Below are positions 36,867 to 47,150 of a DNA stretch of 64,000 nt, piece after piece. The stretch lies in the NCBI RefSeq assembly GCF_003076275.1, contig NZ_CP029064.1:3110501-3174500 (forward strand). Reading direction: 5' to 3'. Positions within the stretch are counted from its first letter, which is position 1. The number at the start of each line of letters is the position of its first letter. The DNA is from Microbulbifer sp. A4B17 (lineage in GTDB: Bacteria; Pseudomonadota; Gammaproteobacteria; Pseudomonadales; Cellvibrionaceae). The notes beneath the pieces were generated by a model that saw only the letters and a list, made by a program, of their open reading frames with translations, searched no databases and was not told the DNA's origin. Both the position numbers and the translations under genes were made by a program.

Positions 36867-39065
36867 TTACTTTGCCTGCAGCTCCCAAACATTATGAATT
36901 TTAGGGTTGCGCTGAAAATCCTTATCCAGAAGACTCAGTTTTTTCACTGAAAATTCGCTAGAAATTTCTTCATCCATCTTAAAGCTGCGCAAGTTGTTGG
37001 AGAATACCAGGCGCCCCTGGGGTGACAACAGGGACATACACTGACGAATCAACTTGCCGTGATCCCGCTGGACATCCAATACACCGCTCATCTTGGCGGA
37101 ATTGGAAAAACTCGGGGGGTCCAGGAAAATCAAATCATAATGGCCTTTCCTGTTCTGCTGGGCAGACTCAAGCCACTGCAGGCAATCGGCCTCAACCAAC
37201 TGATGGCGATAAGGGTCCATACCATTAGCACGGAAATTTTGTGCCGCCCAGTTTTGATAGGTTCGCGACATATCGACGCTAGTGCTCTGCTTACAACCAC
37301 CCAGAGCCGCTTGGACCGTCGCACTGGCGGTATAACAGAAAAGGTTCAGGAATGTTTTACCGGCAGAAATTTCTCGCAGGTATTTGCGCACCGGGCGATG
37401 ATCCAGGAAAAGCCCTGTATCCAGGTAGCTCCACAGATCCACAGCCAGCTCAGCGCCATACTCCCCAACCCAGAGCTCCTTTCTCGATTCAGTCTGCTTC
37501 TGGTACTGACTCCCGCCCTTACCCCCGCCCTTATGGCTATGGCGACGGCGCTCTTTGATACTGATATTGGCGCGGGGCAATTCGAGTACGGACTGGAGGG
37601 CCCTTAATAAGTCCCGCAGACGTCCCCGAGCTTTCTCTTCTTCAATAGTGGCCGGTGGGCGATATTCCTGCAGGTGCGCATAAACACCCCCATCCAGGGT
37701 TTTATAGACATCGATTGCTGCCGCGTACTCCGGTAGGTCAGCATCGTAGAGACGATAGCAATCCACACCACTTCTCGCCGCCCATTTGCCCGTTGTGCGC
37801 AGGTTTTTTCGCAGGCGATTGGCTACCATTTCCGCCTGGGGTGAAAGCTTCGGCCCAGTGTCTTCACTCACGACCGCCCCACCTTGAGCCCGAACCTCAA
37901 ACATCAGTAATTGGCTGGGAATGCTGCCATTGTAGAGCTGGTACTGCTTGTGGGAGCGCAAGCCAGTGGCATAACCGAGTTCCGGGTTGCCGGTAAATAC
38001 ACCGACCAACCAGCCCGGAAATTCAGCTTTTAATTGCCGCCCCAGCTCAAAATAGGTCTCTCGCAGGGCCTCCTGCTCACCCAAGCGCTCTCCGTAAGGT
38101 GGGTTTGTCAAAACCAATCCCGCCTTGACCTCCCTATGACTCGGCACTCTAAACCCTGCTACCGGGCGGCAACTCACCCGTACCTGGCGTTCCAGTCCAG
38201 CCCGGGCAATATTAGCCTCGGCCGCAAACAGCACTTTCGCATCGGCATCGTAACCGCGAATCTCTGGCAGTTCACGAGCCAGGCCAATGCCTTGACGCTG
38301 CAACGCCTCCTCGCGAAGCTCATTCCAGATGTCGCTCTGATGGTTCAACCAGCGCTCAAAACCAAAACTATCCCGCATCAGCCCTGGTGCTATGTCGGCA
38401 GCCATCATCGCGGCCTCAACCAGAATAGTGCCCGAACCACACATCGGATCGAGCAGGGCCCCACCTTCTTCAGCAATTTTTGCCCAACCGGCGCGCAGCA
38501 GCAGGGCTGCAGCCAAGTTCTCTTTTAGTGGCGCCGCGCCAATATGGGTTCGGTATCCACGACGGTGCAGGCTATCGCCGCTCAGATCGATCGCGATATC
38601 CAACTTATCCCGGTGCAAGCGCAGGGCTACTGTCAAATCCGGGTGGTGCTTTTCAATACTGGGACGAGCTCCCAACTGTTGGCGAAGGCGATCGACAATG
38701 GCGTCTTTTGCTTTTTGAGCACCAAACTGGCTATTGCGAATGGCTCGGTTTGTTCCAGAAAACTGCAACCAGAGTTTGCCCGAAGGGCGAATATGCAGCT
38801 CCCAGGCTTGCTCAGCAACCGCCCGGTACAGGTCTTCCGCAGTGGATATATGCACCTGCGCCAGGCGCAACAGAATACGGTTGGCCAAGCGACTCCACAG
38901 ACAGCAGCGGTATGCCAGCTTGAGGGTACCGGAAAAATACACTGCCGCCGGCTGCTCCCGCACGGACTCCGCACCCAGTTCACGTAATTCATTGGCGAGT
39001 AGCCCCTCTATTCCCTTGGGGCAGGTAGCTGTAAACTCAAGTTCTTCAGTTTGTAAATCTGTCAA
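36867..39065 (-). CDS. rlmL: 23S rRNA methyltransferase RlmKL (G2445 N2 / G2069 N7)
   Basis: 732 residues, a fusion of RlmL (THUMP domain about 50-155, then methyltransferase with TNPPYGERLG) and RlmK (C-terminal methyltransferase with FLNLFCYTASATV and FLDPPSFSNSAK). It modifies two guanosines in the peptidyl-transferase half of 23S rRNA during assembly. A Lys/Gly-rich insert (RRRHSHKGGGKGGS) lies between the halves. The position next to rmf and pyrD matches PA3048-PA3050. Confidence 0.95.
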   Translation of the reverse strand: MTDLQTEELEFTATCPKGIEGLLANELRELGAESVREQPAAVYFSGTLKLAYRCCLWSRLANRILLRLAQVHISTAEDLYRAVAEQAWELHIRPSGKLWLQFSGTNRAIRNSQFGAQKAKDAIVDRLRQQLGARPSIEKHHPDLTVALRLHRDKLDIAIDLSGDSLHRRGYRTHIGAAPLKENLAAALLLRAGWAKIAEEGGALLDPMCGSGTILVEAAMMAADIAPGLMRDSFGFERWLNHQSDIWNELREEALQRQGIGLARELPEIRGYDADAKVLFAAEANIARAGLERQVRVSCRPVAGFRVPSHREVKAGLVLTNPPYGERLGEQEALRETYFELGRQLKAEFPGWLVGVFTGNPELGYATGLRSHKQYQLYNGSIPSQLLMFEVRAQGGAVVSEDTGPKLSPQAEMVANRLRKNLRTTGKWAARSGVDCYRLYDADLPEYAAAIDVYKTLDGGVYAHLQEYRPPATIEEEKARGRLRDLLRALQSVLELPRANISIKERRRHSHKGGGKGGSQYQKQTESRKELWVGEYGAELAVDLWSYLDTGLFLDHRPVRKYLREISAGKTFLNLFCYTASATVQAALGGCKQSTSVDMSRTYQNWAAQNFRANGMDPYRHQLVEADCLQWLESAQQNRKGHYDLIFLDPPSFSNSAKMSGVLDVQRDHGKLIRQCMSLLSPQGRLVFSNNLRSFKMDEEISSEFSVKKLSLLDKDFQRNPKIHNVWELQAK

Positions 39066-39517
39066 AATACTTACTCATTAATTTCCTCCTTTGGAGGAAT
39101 TTTGTGCATCGCCAAAGACCTCTTGCCTAAAGGTGCCAGCAAAAAGTCTGCGCCATCATCTCGCACAAATAAAATCCGGAGGCAAAGACTTCTCATTCCC
39201 TTACCCAGGGAAATTGAGCACTAGAGCTTTGCCCTAAAAGAGGACGATTATCCCACTTTGTGGCAGAAGAGAACACGCCCTGCCGTCAAATACTACTTGC
39301 CCCATGAGTCACCCCGGCACGATGGGTACAGAACTGTAATGGCATATTCCGATCCCCGCTCAACCACTTTACTCTTTTTACTGAGGTGGACCGTGCAGGT
39401 CCGTTCAGAGGTGCATTTAATTCACTAAAATTAATTGGGAGACACCCAAAAATAGAACCGTTTGCGAACCTGCCGATAATCTGTCCACAGATAGACAAAG
39501 TAGAGGTGCCTTATACG
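39066..39517. promoter_or_regulatory. rmf upstream region
   Basis: 452 bases without a supported gene. It contains a small GGACC/GGTCC stem at 39388-39402 and a weak TTCAGA-16-TAAAAT promoter candidate (39404-39431). The candidate would give an 80-base leader to rmf. rmf is normally induced in stationary phase or by ppGpp, but no specific site was recognised. Confidence 0.35.
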
Positions 39518-39769
39518 ATGAAACGCCAAAAACGAAATCACGCCGACAGGGCATTTTACAAGGGCTATTTGGCAGCCCTGAACAACAAGTCTATGGATAG
39601 TTGCCCATTTGTCGAAGAAGATCCTCATCAGGAGTGGATCAACGGTTGGCGTGAGGGGCGGGAAGACTACTGGAATGGCTTTGACAGAGTGACAAAGGCG
39701 CAAAAACTGGAGATCTATGGCGCCGTTTCAACCGACATTCAATACCCCGACGGATGGAGCACCATCTAA
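39518..39769 (+). CDS. rmf: Ribosome modulation factor
   Basis: 83 residues. Rmf binds 30S subunits and dimerises ribosomes into inactive 100S particles in stationary phase. MKRQKRNHADRAFYKGYLAALNNKS and the HQEWINGWREGREDYWNG segment (about 45-62) are the family hallmark. The frame is open 44 codons upstream, but the ATG at 39518 with AGAGGTG upstream matches the family start. The C-terminal tail is longer than in E. coli (55 residues). Confidence 0.93.
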   Translation: MKRQKRNHADRAFYKGYLAALNNKSMDSCPFVEEDPHQEWINGWREGREDYWNGFDRVTKAQKLEIYGAVSTDIQYPDGWSTI

Positions 39770-39818
39770 TGATGGCATGGGGGCTTGTCGCCTAAGCCCC
39801 CACTCCAAAAATCACCAA

Positions 39819-40868
39819 TTAATCAGCAACCTGCTCTTGAATTGTTCGACGGCGCTCCAACGCGATGGCTTCTGCCGCTTCACGAATTAATTCAGGCCCC
39901 CGATAGATAAACCCGGTGTAAATCTGCACAGCGGTGGCCCCGGCACGAATTTTCTCTGCGGCACTGTCGCCGTCAAAAATACCGCCAACCCCAATAATCG
40001 GGATTTGCTTACTCAGCCCTTTCGACAGCAGCTCAATGACCTTAGTGGATTGACTCCGCAGGGGTTTGCCGCTCAAACCTCCCTCTTCGTCACCATGGGG
40101 CAGTTTGGCAACAGAGGACTTATCAATCGTCGAATTGGTTGCGATTACACCATCGATATCGTACTCGCACAGTGCCTCGGCTATCTGCGCCACTGCATCG
40201 CCTTCCATATCCGGGGCAATCTTGACAGCCACAGGTACGTAGCGATCACTTTTCTGTGCCAGCTCCATTTGCTTGTCTTTAATGCTGCCGAGCAAGCGGT
40301 TAAGACCATCACCGAACTGCAGGTCACGAAGCCCCTTGGTATTAGGAGAGGAAACATTGGCGGTGATGTAGTCGGCGTAACCGTAGACCTTGTCCATGCA
40401 CAGACAGTAATCATCGGCGGCCTTTCCCACCGGAGTATCGAAGTTCTTGCCCACATTGATACCTAAAACGCCACTGTAGCGACGCTTTTTCACCCGCTGA
40501 ATCAGGGAATCAACACCGAGGTTGTTAAAGCCCATGCGATTGATAATTGCATCGGCCTCTTCCACCCGAAACAGCCTCGGCAGTGGATTGCCGGGTTGGG
40601 GGCGCGGTGTCACAGTGCCCACTTCAACAAACCCAAAGCCCAGGGCCCCGAAACCATTAAAGGCCTGCGCGTTCTTGTCCAGACCAGCGGCCAAGCCGAC
40701 CGGGTTGGGCAAGGTGAGCCCCATCAGCTCAACCGGATCATCCGGGACCGACTTTTTGTACAGAGACAGCAAGCCAAGGCGCTCTGCCGCGCCAATGGCA
40801 TCAATCGACAAATGGTGGGCCCGCTCAGGGTCAAGCGCAAACAGGGCTTTACGCAGTGTTGAATACAT
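39819..40868 (-). CDS. pyrD: Dihydroorotate dehydrogenase (quinone), class 2
   Basis: About 349 residues. The fourth step of pyrimidine synthesis, membrane-associated through an N-terminal amphipathic helix and feeding electrons to quinone. Conserved NPVGLAAGLDKN, the FMN segment VGTVTPRPQPGN, and the catalytic Ser in ANVSSPNTKGLR mark class 2. The start MYSTLRKALFALDPE is preferred over an ATG 11 codons upstream. Confidence 0.95.
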   Translation of the reverse strand: MYSTLRKALFALDPERAHHLSIDAIGAAERLGLLSLYKKSVPDDPVELMGLTLPNPVGLAAGLDKNAQAFNGFGALGFGFVEVGTVTPRPQPGNPLPRLFRVEEADAIINRMGFNNLGVDSLIQRVKKRRYSGVLGINVGKNFDTPVGKAADDYCLCMDKVYGYADYITANVSSPNTKGLRDLQFGDGLNRLLGSIKDKQMELAQKSDRYVPVAVKIAPDMEGDAVAQIAEALCEYDIDGVIATNSTIDKSSVAKLPHGDEEGGLSGKPLRSQSTKVIELLSKGLSKQIPIIGVGGIFDGDSAAEKIRAGATAVQIYTGFIYRGPELIREAAEAIALERRRTIQEQVAD

Positions 40869-40939
40869 ACCTTTCCTTACGTGGGGAGACGAACCCTTCA
40901 AAGTGAACAGGGGGGCTCTCTATTGTGGTGACCGTTCTG

Positions 40940-40962
40940 CAGGGGCCTCTGAGCGGCCCCTG
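40940..40962 (-). terminator. Hairpin downstream of gdhB
   Basis: An 8-bp stem CAGGGGCC/GGCCCCTG with a 7-nt loop, a dozen bases after the gdhB stop codon. There is no U-tract, so it may be a processing or factor-dependent termination site. Confidence 0.45.
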
Positions 40963-40974
40963 GACTCTATTACG

Positions 40975-43900
40975 CTACTGTTCTGCCAGGGTTTCCCGGT
41001 CCGCAGTGGCATTTGCGAGATACATAAGCTCACGCAAAGCTACAGTGAACATGGCGAAGTCGCCGACAGAAGCAGACTTCAGTTCAGCAATCATATTGTG
41101 CCAGCGTTGAATTGCGGGCGCCATGATAGCGCTCCAGCGGGACATTGCACCCTCTACATCAAGATTTTCAGCCTTGCCCAAACGGAGAATGTTCACCGCC
41201 AGCGTCGACAACTGACTATCCAGGTCATCCATACTGGTTTCCCGAGCCTGGGCCTGCCAGAAGCTGTCCACCGGCAAGTCCACGATCAGGTTCCCAAACC
41301 AGTGCAGGTTCAGCTCATCCGAAAGCCTGAAGTAAACCGTGGCAACTTCCTCTACCGGAGTATCGCTGGCTCTCGCCGATTCAGAGATACCTAGCGCTGA
41401 ATAGAGGTAGGTGGGGGACGCCGATAGCAGAGCCAGGGCCTCTGGCACTCCCGCTTCCAGAAGTTTCTGGTAACGCTGCTCCCACTCATTCAGAGGCTCA
41501 CCACTCAAGACCTGCGGCAGCGCTTTAATAACCCGCTGTACTGGCTCCTGGAACAGCTCACAATTGTTAGCCGGCTCCAATTCATTACGGCGGTTGCGCA
41601 GGAACCAACGGGTTGCCCGGCGCACCCGACCAATCATGGCGTTCAGAAGCTCCGTTTGCAGCTCCGCTGGCACCTTGTAGTCCAGGGCTGCAAGCTGCTC
41701 CTGAAAGTCGTACATTTTGTACACATCGCGGGCGCTGACATAAGCGGCCGTCACATCGTTGACATCGGCACCGGTAGCAGTACTGATCCGGTTGTAGAAA
41801 GTGATACCCATACTGTTAACCATCTCGTTGGCAACCTGGGTAGCCACAATCTGGCGCAACAGCGGATGGTCATAGACCTGGTCGCGATAGCGCTCTACCA
41901 ACTTTTGCGGGAATGCGGACTCAACCGCAAAACGCACCCGCTCGTTGTCGGTAATTTGCGCATTTTGCAGTTCTTCTTTCAATTTGACTTTCACGTATGA
42001 AATCAACACTGACAACTCAGGGCGAGTCAACGACTGCCCCTTGTGTTCGCGCTCTGAAATCTGCTCATTGTCCGGGATAAACTCCAATGCGCGGTTCAGT
42101 CGGCCGTCGTCTTCCAAGGTGTTGATGGTTCTACGGTACTCATCCAGGCGCTTGGCAACCTGATACTCCGCCACACTGAGGGCAAAAGTCTGCTCGTAAT
42201 TGTTGTGCAGCACCAATTCACCGACTGCATCGGTCATACCGTTCAGCAATTCATTACGCTGCTTCTCCGTCAAATCACCTTGCGCAACCACCTTATCAAG
42301 AAGGATCTTGATATTTACTTCATGGTCAGAACAATCCACGCCCGCGGCATTATCGATAAAGTCGGTGTTGCAGCGCCCACCATTAAGGGCAAATTCAATA
42401 CGTCCACGCTGGGTCATACCCAGGTTGCCGCCCTCACCAAAGACCTTGGCGCGCAACTCTCGACCATCAACGCGCAGATGATCGTTGGACTTATCCCCGA
42501 CTTCCGTATCAGTCTCGGTGGTGGCTTTAACATAGGTGCCAATACCGCCGTTCCAGATCAAATCCACCGGCGCTCTCAGCAAGGCGCTGATGAGTTCATT
42601 AGGATTCAGTTGGTCCTGCTTTATATCAAACGCTTCCTTCATCTCGGGCGTAATAGCAATGGCCTTGGCCCGACGCTCGAAGATGCCGCCGCCCTTGGAG
42701 ATTAATTTGCGCTCATAATCTCTCCAGCTTGATCGGGGCAACTCGAACAAACGCTGACGCTCTTTGAAACTGGACTCTGCATCCGGATTCGGATCGATAA
42801 AAATATGCAAATGGTTAAAGGCTGCTTTCAGGCAGATATGCTCTGACAACAACATGCCGTTACCAAAAACATCACCGCCCATATCGCCAATACCGACAAC
42901 AGAGAAGTTCTCTTTCTGCACATCGACCCCCATCTCACGGAAGTGTCGCTGCACCGATACCCATGCTCCGCGGGCTGTAATACCCATTTTCTTATGGTCG
43001 TAACCCTGGCTGCCACCGGAGGCAAACGCATCGCCCAGCCAGAAGCCATATTCACCGGCAATGCCATTGGCTATATCGGAGAAAGTCGCCGTCCCTTTAT
43101 CCGCTGCTACTACCAGGTAGGGGTCATCCTCATCCCGACGGACAACATACTTGGGCGGTACAACTTCGCCATCTTTCAGGTTGTCAGTGATATCCAAAAG
43201 ACCGCGGATAAAGGTTTTGTAGCAGGAAATCCCCTCTTCCATCATGGCTTCGCGGCTGCTGTCGGTAGGTGGGCGGCGTACGACAAACCCGCCTTTGGCA
43301 CCACTGGGCACAATGACCGCATTTTTCACCGCCTGAGCTTTTACAAGGCCCAGTACTTCTGTACGAAAATCCTCCAGACGGTCAGACCAACGCAGGCCTC
43401 CACGAGCGACTTTGCTGCCGCGCAAGTGCACACCTTCCACCCGCGGAGAGTAAACAAAAATCTCAAACTCCGGGCGGGGTTCTGGAATGCCGGGAATATC
43501 GCGAGGACTGAATTTTATCGAGATGTAGTCCTTGGGCTGCCCTTCACCGTCCACCTGGAAGAAATTAGTGCGCAGGGTCGCCAGGATTAATTCCAAATAA
43601 CGGCGCAGAACCAAATCTTCATTCAGGTTATCAACCGTATCCAAACCATCGTGAATTTTAGCGATCAAGCGCTCGACACGGGGCTGCTCCTGCTTGCCGG
43701 TGCTTAAACGAGGATCGAACATCGCCCTAAACAGAGCTACCAGATTGCGGGTGATATCGACATGGTTTGCCAGGGTAGCGGCAATATAGCTCTGACTGGC
43801 ACCAGACTTGGTTTGCTTCAAGTAGCGCGCGTAGGCGCGAAGCATGGACACCTCTCGCCAGTTAAGACGGGCTGCCAGCACCAGGCGATTAAAGGCATCA

Positions 43901-45870
43901 CTCTCCGCCGTATGATTCCAGATTGCCGCAAACGCATCCTGGAAAAGTCCACGGGATGCCTGTGCATCAATTTTGGTAGGCAGGCCAAATTCCAGATGAA
44001 ACTCGTGCATCCAGACATCGGTATAGCCACGGGGTCGAATGGTATAAGGGAATTCACCAATAACCCGCAAGCCCAAATTTTCCAACACTGGAATCACATC
44101 GGACAGAGTCAGTCCGCTGCCCCTGTTAAATACTTTAAAGCGCAGGCTGCCCTGAGCTGCTCCCACCGGTTGGTAAAAACTCATTGCCACCCGGTTTTCT
44201 TCACTCAGGCTCTGAACGGCTGCAACATCCTGCACGGCAATGCGAGGTTCAAAATCCTCTCGGTAACCGGCTGGGAAAGCTCGTCCAAAAGTGCGATAGA
44301 GTCGGCTGCCCTCTTCTTCCCCGCTATTTTCAATCAGTGATCTTTGGAAAACATCTTCCCAGGAGCGGGTAATATCCACAATTTGCGCCTCCAGCAGCGC
44401 GACATCTAAATCGACAGGCTCATCGGGGGATACGCGGAAAACAAAATGCACCCGCGCGAGGATGGACTCGGAGAAGAAAGTGGTGAAATCCGAATCTTTC
44501 GCATTGATCGCTTTGGCAATATGCGCACAAATAACCTCGCGCACATCACTGTTAAACAGTTCCCGGGGAACGTATACCGTGGCAGTAACGAATTTACCGA
44601 AGGGGTCACGGCGCATAAACAGGCGAAGGTGCGCGCGCTCATTTAATTGCAGCACCCCCATTACCACGTCAAACAACTCTTTGGTGCTGCCTTGGAAAAG
44701 CTCATCCCGTGGAAAAGTATCGAGGATCCGGCGCAGGGCTTTACCATCGTGCCCCTGCCCAGAGAATCCGCTGGATTCAATAATCGATGCCATCTTACGG
44801 CGAATAATCGGAATTTTCGCCGGGCTCTCAGTATAAACCGGCGAGGTATAAAGCCCCATAAATGCCGCTTCACCGATCACCTCACCATCAGTGTTGTAGC
44901 GCTTGATCATGACGTAGTCGGAGTAAGCCGTGCGATGTACCCGCGACTTTACCGAAGACTTGGCAAATGTCAGATAATTCGGCCCCTGATAGAAACGCTG
45001 TTTGCCCTCACTGAAAGAAGTTTCCAGCATAGGCGCGGCCTCTTCCAGCTTTTTGAAAATACCGAGCCTGCGATCCTCTACTTCATTGAGAATTTTTTTA
45101 TCCCCAACAACACTGAATTCGTATTCGCGATATCCCAGGAAAGTAAAGTTACCGTCACGCATCCACTGCAAAAATGCACTGGCTTCCAATAGATTGGTAT
45201 CTTCCTCCGGAAGGCCCGCCTGCAACTGCCCCTCCATCGCACTGCATGTCTCCAGCATGGGGACATAGTCGTCTACGACCAGTTCAACATCGCCGAGCAC
45301 GTCTTTCAGGCCCGTCATCAGACTCGAAGCAAACTCCGATGAAGTGTCGTGATTAATCTCGACATAAATCATCGCCTCATTAGAGATGCTCTTGCCTTTT
45401 GGCTGCGGCTTTTCACCCAGCAATTCTTCCTCTGGCGGCAACAGGCGCGTCAGTTTTCCCTTGGCATCCCTTTGGACGCGAACCACGGTACTCTTTATCG
45501 AATGAGTTACCGTATTTCGCCGATTGATCTCCATACGAATGGAGTCCACCAGAAAAGGCATATCACGCTGAAGTACACCAATCACTGTGTGAGAGCACTG
45601 CCATCCATCGTCCTCGAGACGGGGATTAAAAACCTTTACTTTGGGAAGGCCACCCGGACGCTGCTGAATAAAGTTCCACCAGGTGTATATGCAGCCATAG
45701 ACGTCAACAAGACGACGACCGGCCAGATCCTCCAAGGGGTACTGGTTGAGGAAATGTTGGGCAAAAGCCACAACGGGTTCGGCCTCGCTGGTCAGCTTGT
45801 CACGAATCAGCTCGCATACCTGCGCAACCAATTCTTCACGGCTGTCGGTAATAACCGTCGCCATATTCAC
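40975..45870 (-). CDS. gdhB: NAD-dependent glutamate dehydrogenase, 180-kDa type
   Basis: 1631 residues, the large L-GDH type of pseudomonads and Streptomyces, which deaminates glutamate to 2-oxoglutarate and ammonia and allows glutamate or amino-acid catabolism. The N-terminal half carries ACT-like regulatory segments. The central catalytic domain shows RGGLRWSDRLEDFRTEVLGLVKAQAVKNAVIVPSGAKGGF, here referred to as two parts around residues 840-880, plus the NAD fold (GIGDMGGDVFGNGMLL). The position between pyrD and moxR matches PA3068. Confidence 0.96.
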   Translation of the reverse strand: MNMATVITDSREELVAQVCELIRDKLTSEAEPVVAFAQHFLNQYPLEDLAGRRLVDVYGCIYTWWNFIQQRPGGLPKVKVFNPRLEDDGWQCSHTVIGVLQRDMPFLVDSIRMEINRRNTVTHSIKSTVVRVQRDAKGKLTRLLPPEEELLGEKPQPKGKSISNEAMIYVEINHDTSSEFASSLMTGLKDVLGDVELVVDDYVPMLETCSAMEGQLQAGLPEEDTNLLEASAFLQWMRDGNFTFLGYREYEFSVVGDKKILNEVEDRRLGIFKKLEEAAPMLETSFSEGKQRFYQGPNYLTFAKSSVKSRVHRTAYSDYVMIKRYNTDGEVIGEAAFMGLYTSPVYTESPAKIPIIRRKMASIIESSGFSGQGHDGKALRRILDTFPRDELFQGSTKELFDVVMGVLQLNERAHLRLFMRRDPFGKFVTATVYVPRELFNSDVREVICAHIAKAINAKDSDFTTFFSESILARVHFVFRVSPDEPVDLDVALLEAQIVDITRSWEDVFQRSLIENSGEEEGSRLYRTFGRAFPAGYREDFEPRIAVQDVAAVQSLSEENRVAMSFYQPVGAAQGSLRFKVFNRGSGLTLSDVIPVLENLGLRVIGEFPYTIRPRGYTDVWMHEFHLEFGLPTKIDAQASRGLFQDAFAAIWNHTAESDAFNRLVLAARLNWREVSMLRAYARYLKQTKSGASQSYIAATLANHVDITRNLVALFRAMFDPRLSTGKQEQPRVERLIAKIHDGLDTVDNLNEDLVLRRYLELILATLRTNFFQVDGEGQPKDYISIKFSPRDIPGIPEPRPEFEIFVYSPRVEGVHLRGSKVARGGLRWSDRLEDFRTEVLGLVKAQAVKNAVIVPSGAKGGFVVRRPPTDSSREAMMEEGISCYKTFIRGLLDITDNLKDGEVVPPKYVVRRDEDDPYLVVAADKGTATFSDIANGIAGEYGFWLGDAFASGGSQGYDHKKMGITARGAWVSVQRHFREMGVDVQKENFSVVGIGDMGGDVFGNGMLLSEHICLKAAFNHLHIFIDPNPDAESSFKERQRLFELPRSSWRDYERKLISKGGGIFERRAKAIAITPEMKEAFDIKQDQLNPNELISALLRAPVDLIWNGGIGTYVKATTETDTEVGDKSNDHLRVDGRELRAKVFGEGGNLGMTQRGRIEFALNGGRCNTDFIDNAAGVDCSDHEVNIKILLDKVVAQGDLTEKQRNELLNGMTDAVGELVLHNNYEQTFALSVAEYQVAKRLDEYRRTINTLEDDGRLNRALEFIPDNEQISEREHKGQSLTRPELSVLISYVKVKLKEELQNAQITDNERVRFAVESAFPQKLVERYRDQVYDHPLLRQIVATQVANEMVNSMGITFYNRISTATGADVNDVTAAYVSARDVYKMYDFQEQLAALDYKVPAELQTELLNAMIGRVRRATRWFLRNRRNELEPANNCELFQEPVQRVIKALPQVLSGEPLNEWEQRYQKLLEAGVPEALALLSASPTYLYSALGISESARASDTPVEEVATVYFRLSDELNLHWFGNLIVDLPVDSFWQAQARETSMDDLDSQLSTLAVNILRLGKAENLDVEGAMSRWSAIMAPAIQRWHNMIAELKSASVGDFAMFTVALRELMYLANATADRETLAEQ

Positions 45871-46178
45871 GGGGAACCTCCCAATCTCATTTTTGTCACA
45901 TCGAATCCAAACACTGTAAATCCGAAAAGATCATCATCTCAGCCCATACGCAGCTGCAGGGTCGAGTCCTAAAAATTACACTTCAGTCAGACATTGAGGA
46001 GAAGTCCATTCCACCTCAGAATCCAGTCGGCTCACCAGAGGCCATTGGCTCAAGAGTTGCCTCTCCATTTGGTGCCGCTAAAATCAACAGTCGCCACCTT
46101 CTGGGCGGCGACTATATATAGATGGTAGAAAGCCAGCCAGGTCCGTGCGGCGGCTAAATTCTCAGAAGAAGAGATACT
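45871..46178. promoter_or_regulatory. Divergent gdhB / moxR promoter region
   Basis: 308 bases with no gene. On the moxR side a 7-bp inverted repeat (AGTCGCC at 46089-46095, GGCGACT at 46107-46113) is directly followed by TATATATAG, a possible -10. Its role as operator or leader structure is open. Confidence 0.4.
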
Positions 46179-47150
46179 ATGGAAGCGAACCAGACTATTA
46201 GGGATCATATCGCCGCATTGGGCGATTGGTTGGAAAAGCAGATTATCGGTCAAGAAAGATTGGTTAACCGATTGCTGATCGCCATGCTGGCCGATGGCCA
46301 CCTTTTGGTGGAGGGAGCGCCAGGCCTGGCCAAAACCAAGGCCATTAAAACACTGGGCGAAGCTATTGAGGGTGACTTCCATCGCGTTCAATTTACGCCA
46401 GATCTGCTTCCGGCGGATATTACCGGCACCGACATTTACCGGCCGGAAACCGGAGAGTTCCATTTTCAGCCAGGTCCAGTGTTTCACAACCTGATCCTGG
46501 CCGATGAGATTAACCGCGCGCCAGCCAAAGTTCAGTCGGCGCTGCTCGAAGCTATGGCAGAGCGGCAGATCAGTGTCGGCCGAAAAACTTATCCCCTTCC
46601 CCAGTTATTTTTGGTAATGGCTACCCAAAACCCTATTGAGCAGGAAGGGACTTATCCTCTGCCAGAGGCGCAATTAGATAGATTTCTAATGCAGGTAAAT
46701 CTTGCCTATCCCGATGCGGAGGCGGAAGCAAAAATCCTGCGCCTGGCCAGATCCGAGGCTAGCCTTGGCGAAAATCGCCCCACTGAAATTATCAGCCAGG
46801 AGACCATTCTCCAGGCCCGCAACCAAATTCTGGAAATGCAGATGGTTGAGGCCGTGGAAACCTATACTGTCCAACTTGTCATTGCTACTCGCGAGCCGGC
46901 GAAGTATGACAGCGAGCTGGCATCATGGCTAGATTTTGGTGCAAGTCCGAGAGCAACAATTGCACTGGATCGCTGCGCGCGAGCTCATGCCTGGCTCGCA
47001 GGGCGCGACTACGTCACTCCAGATGATGTGATGAATGTCGCCCCGGATATTTTACGCCATCGCCTCCTGTTAAGTTTTGAAGCAGAAGCCGCAGGAATTA
47101 CTACCGACCAGGTAATTGAACGTTTACTTCAACAGGTTCCAGCGATCTGA
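46179..47150 (+). CDS. MoxR-family AAA+ ATPase
   Basis: 323 residues. MoxR ATPases act as chaperones for assembling metal-containing or vWA-domain complexes. Walker A is GAPGLAKTK (about 46-53), Walker B LADEINRAPAK, sensor-1 MATQNPIEQEGTYPLPEAQLDRF. It is the first gene of a six-gene operon encoding DUF58, DUF4381 and vWA partners. It overlaps the next gene by one base (TGATG). Confidence 0.95.
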   Translation: MEANQTIRDHIAALGDWLEKQIIGQERLVNRLLIAMLADGHLLVEGAPGLAKTKAIKTLGEAIEGDFHRVQFTPDLLPADITGTDIYRPETGEFHFQPGPVFHNLILADEINRAPAKVQSALLEAMAERQISVGRKTYPLPQLFLVMATQNPIEQEGTYPLPEAQLDRFLMQVNLAYPDAEAEAKILRLARSEASLGENRPTEIISQETILQARNQILEMQMVEAVETYTVQLVIATREPAKYDSELASWLDFGASPRATIALDRCARAHAWLAGRDYVTPDDVMNVAPDILRHRLLLSFEAEAAGITTDQVIERLLQQVPAI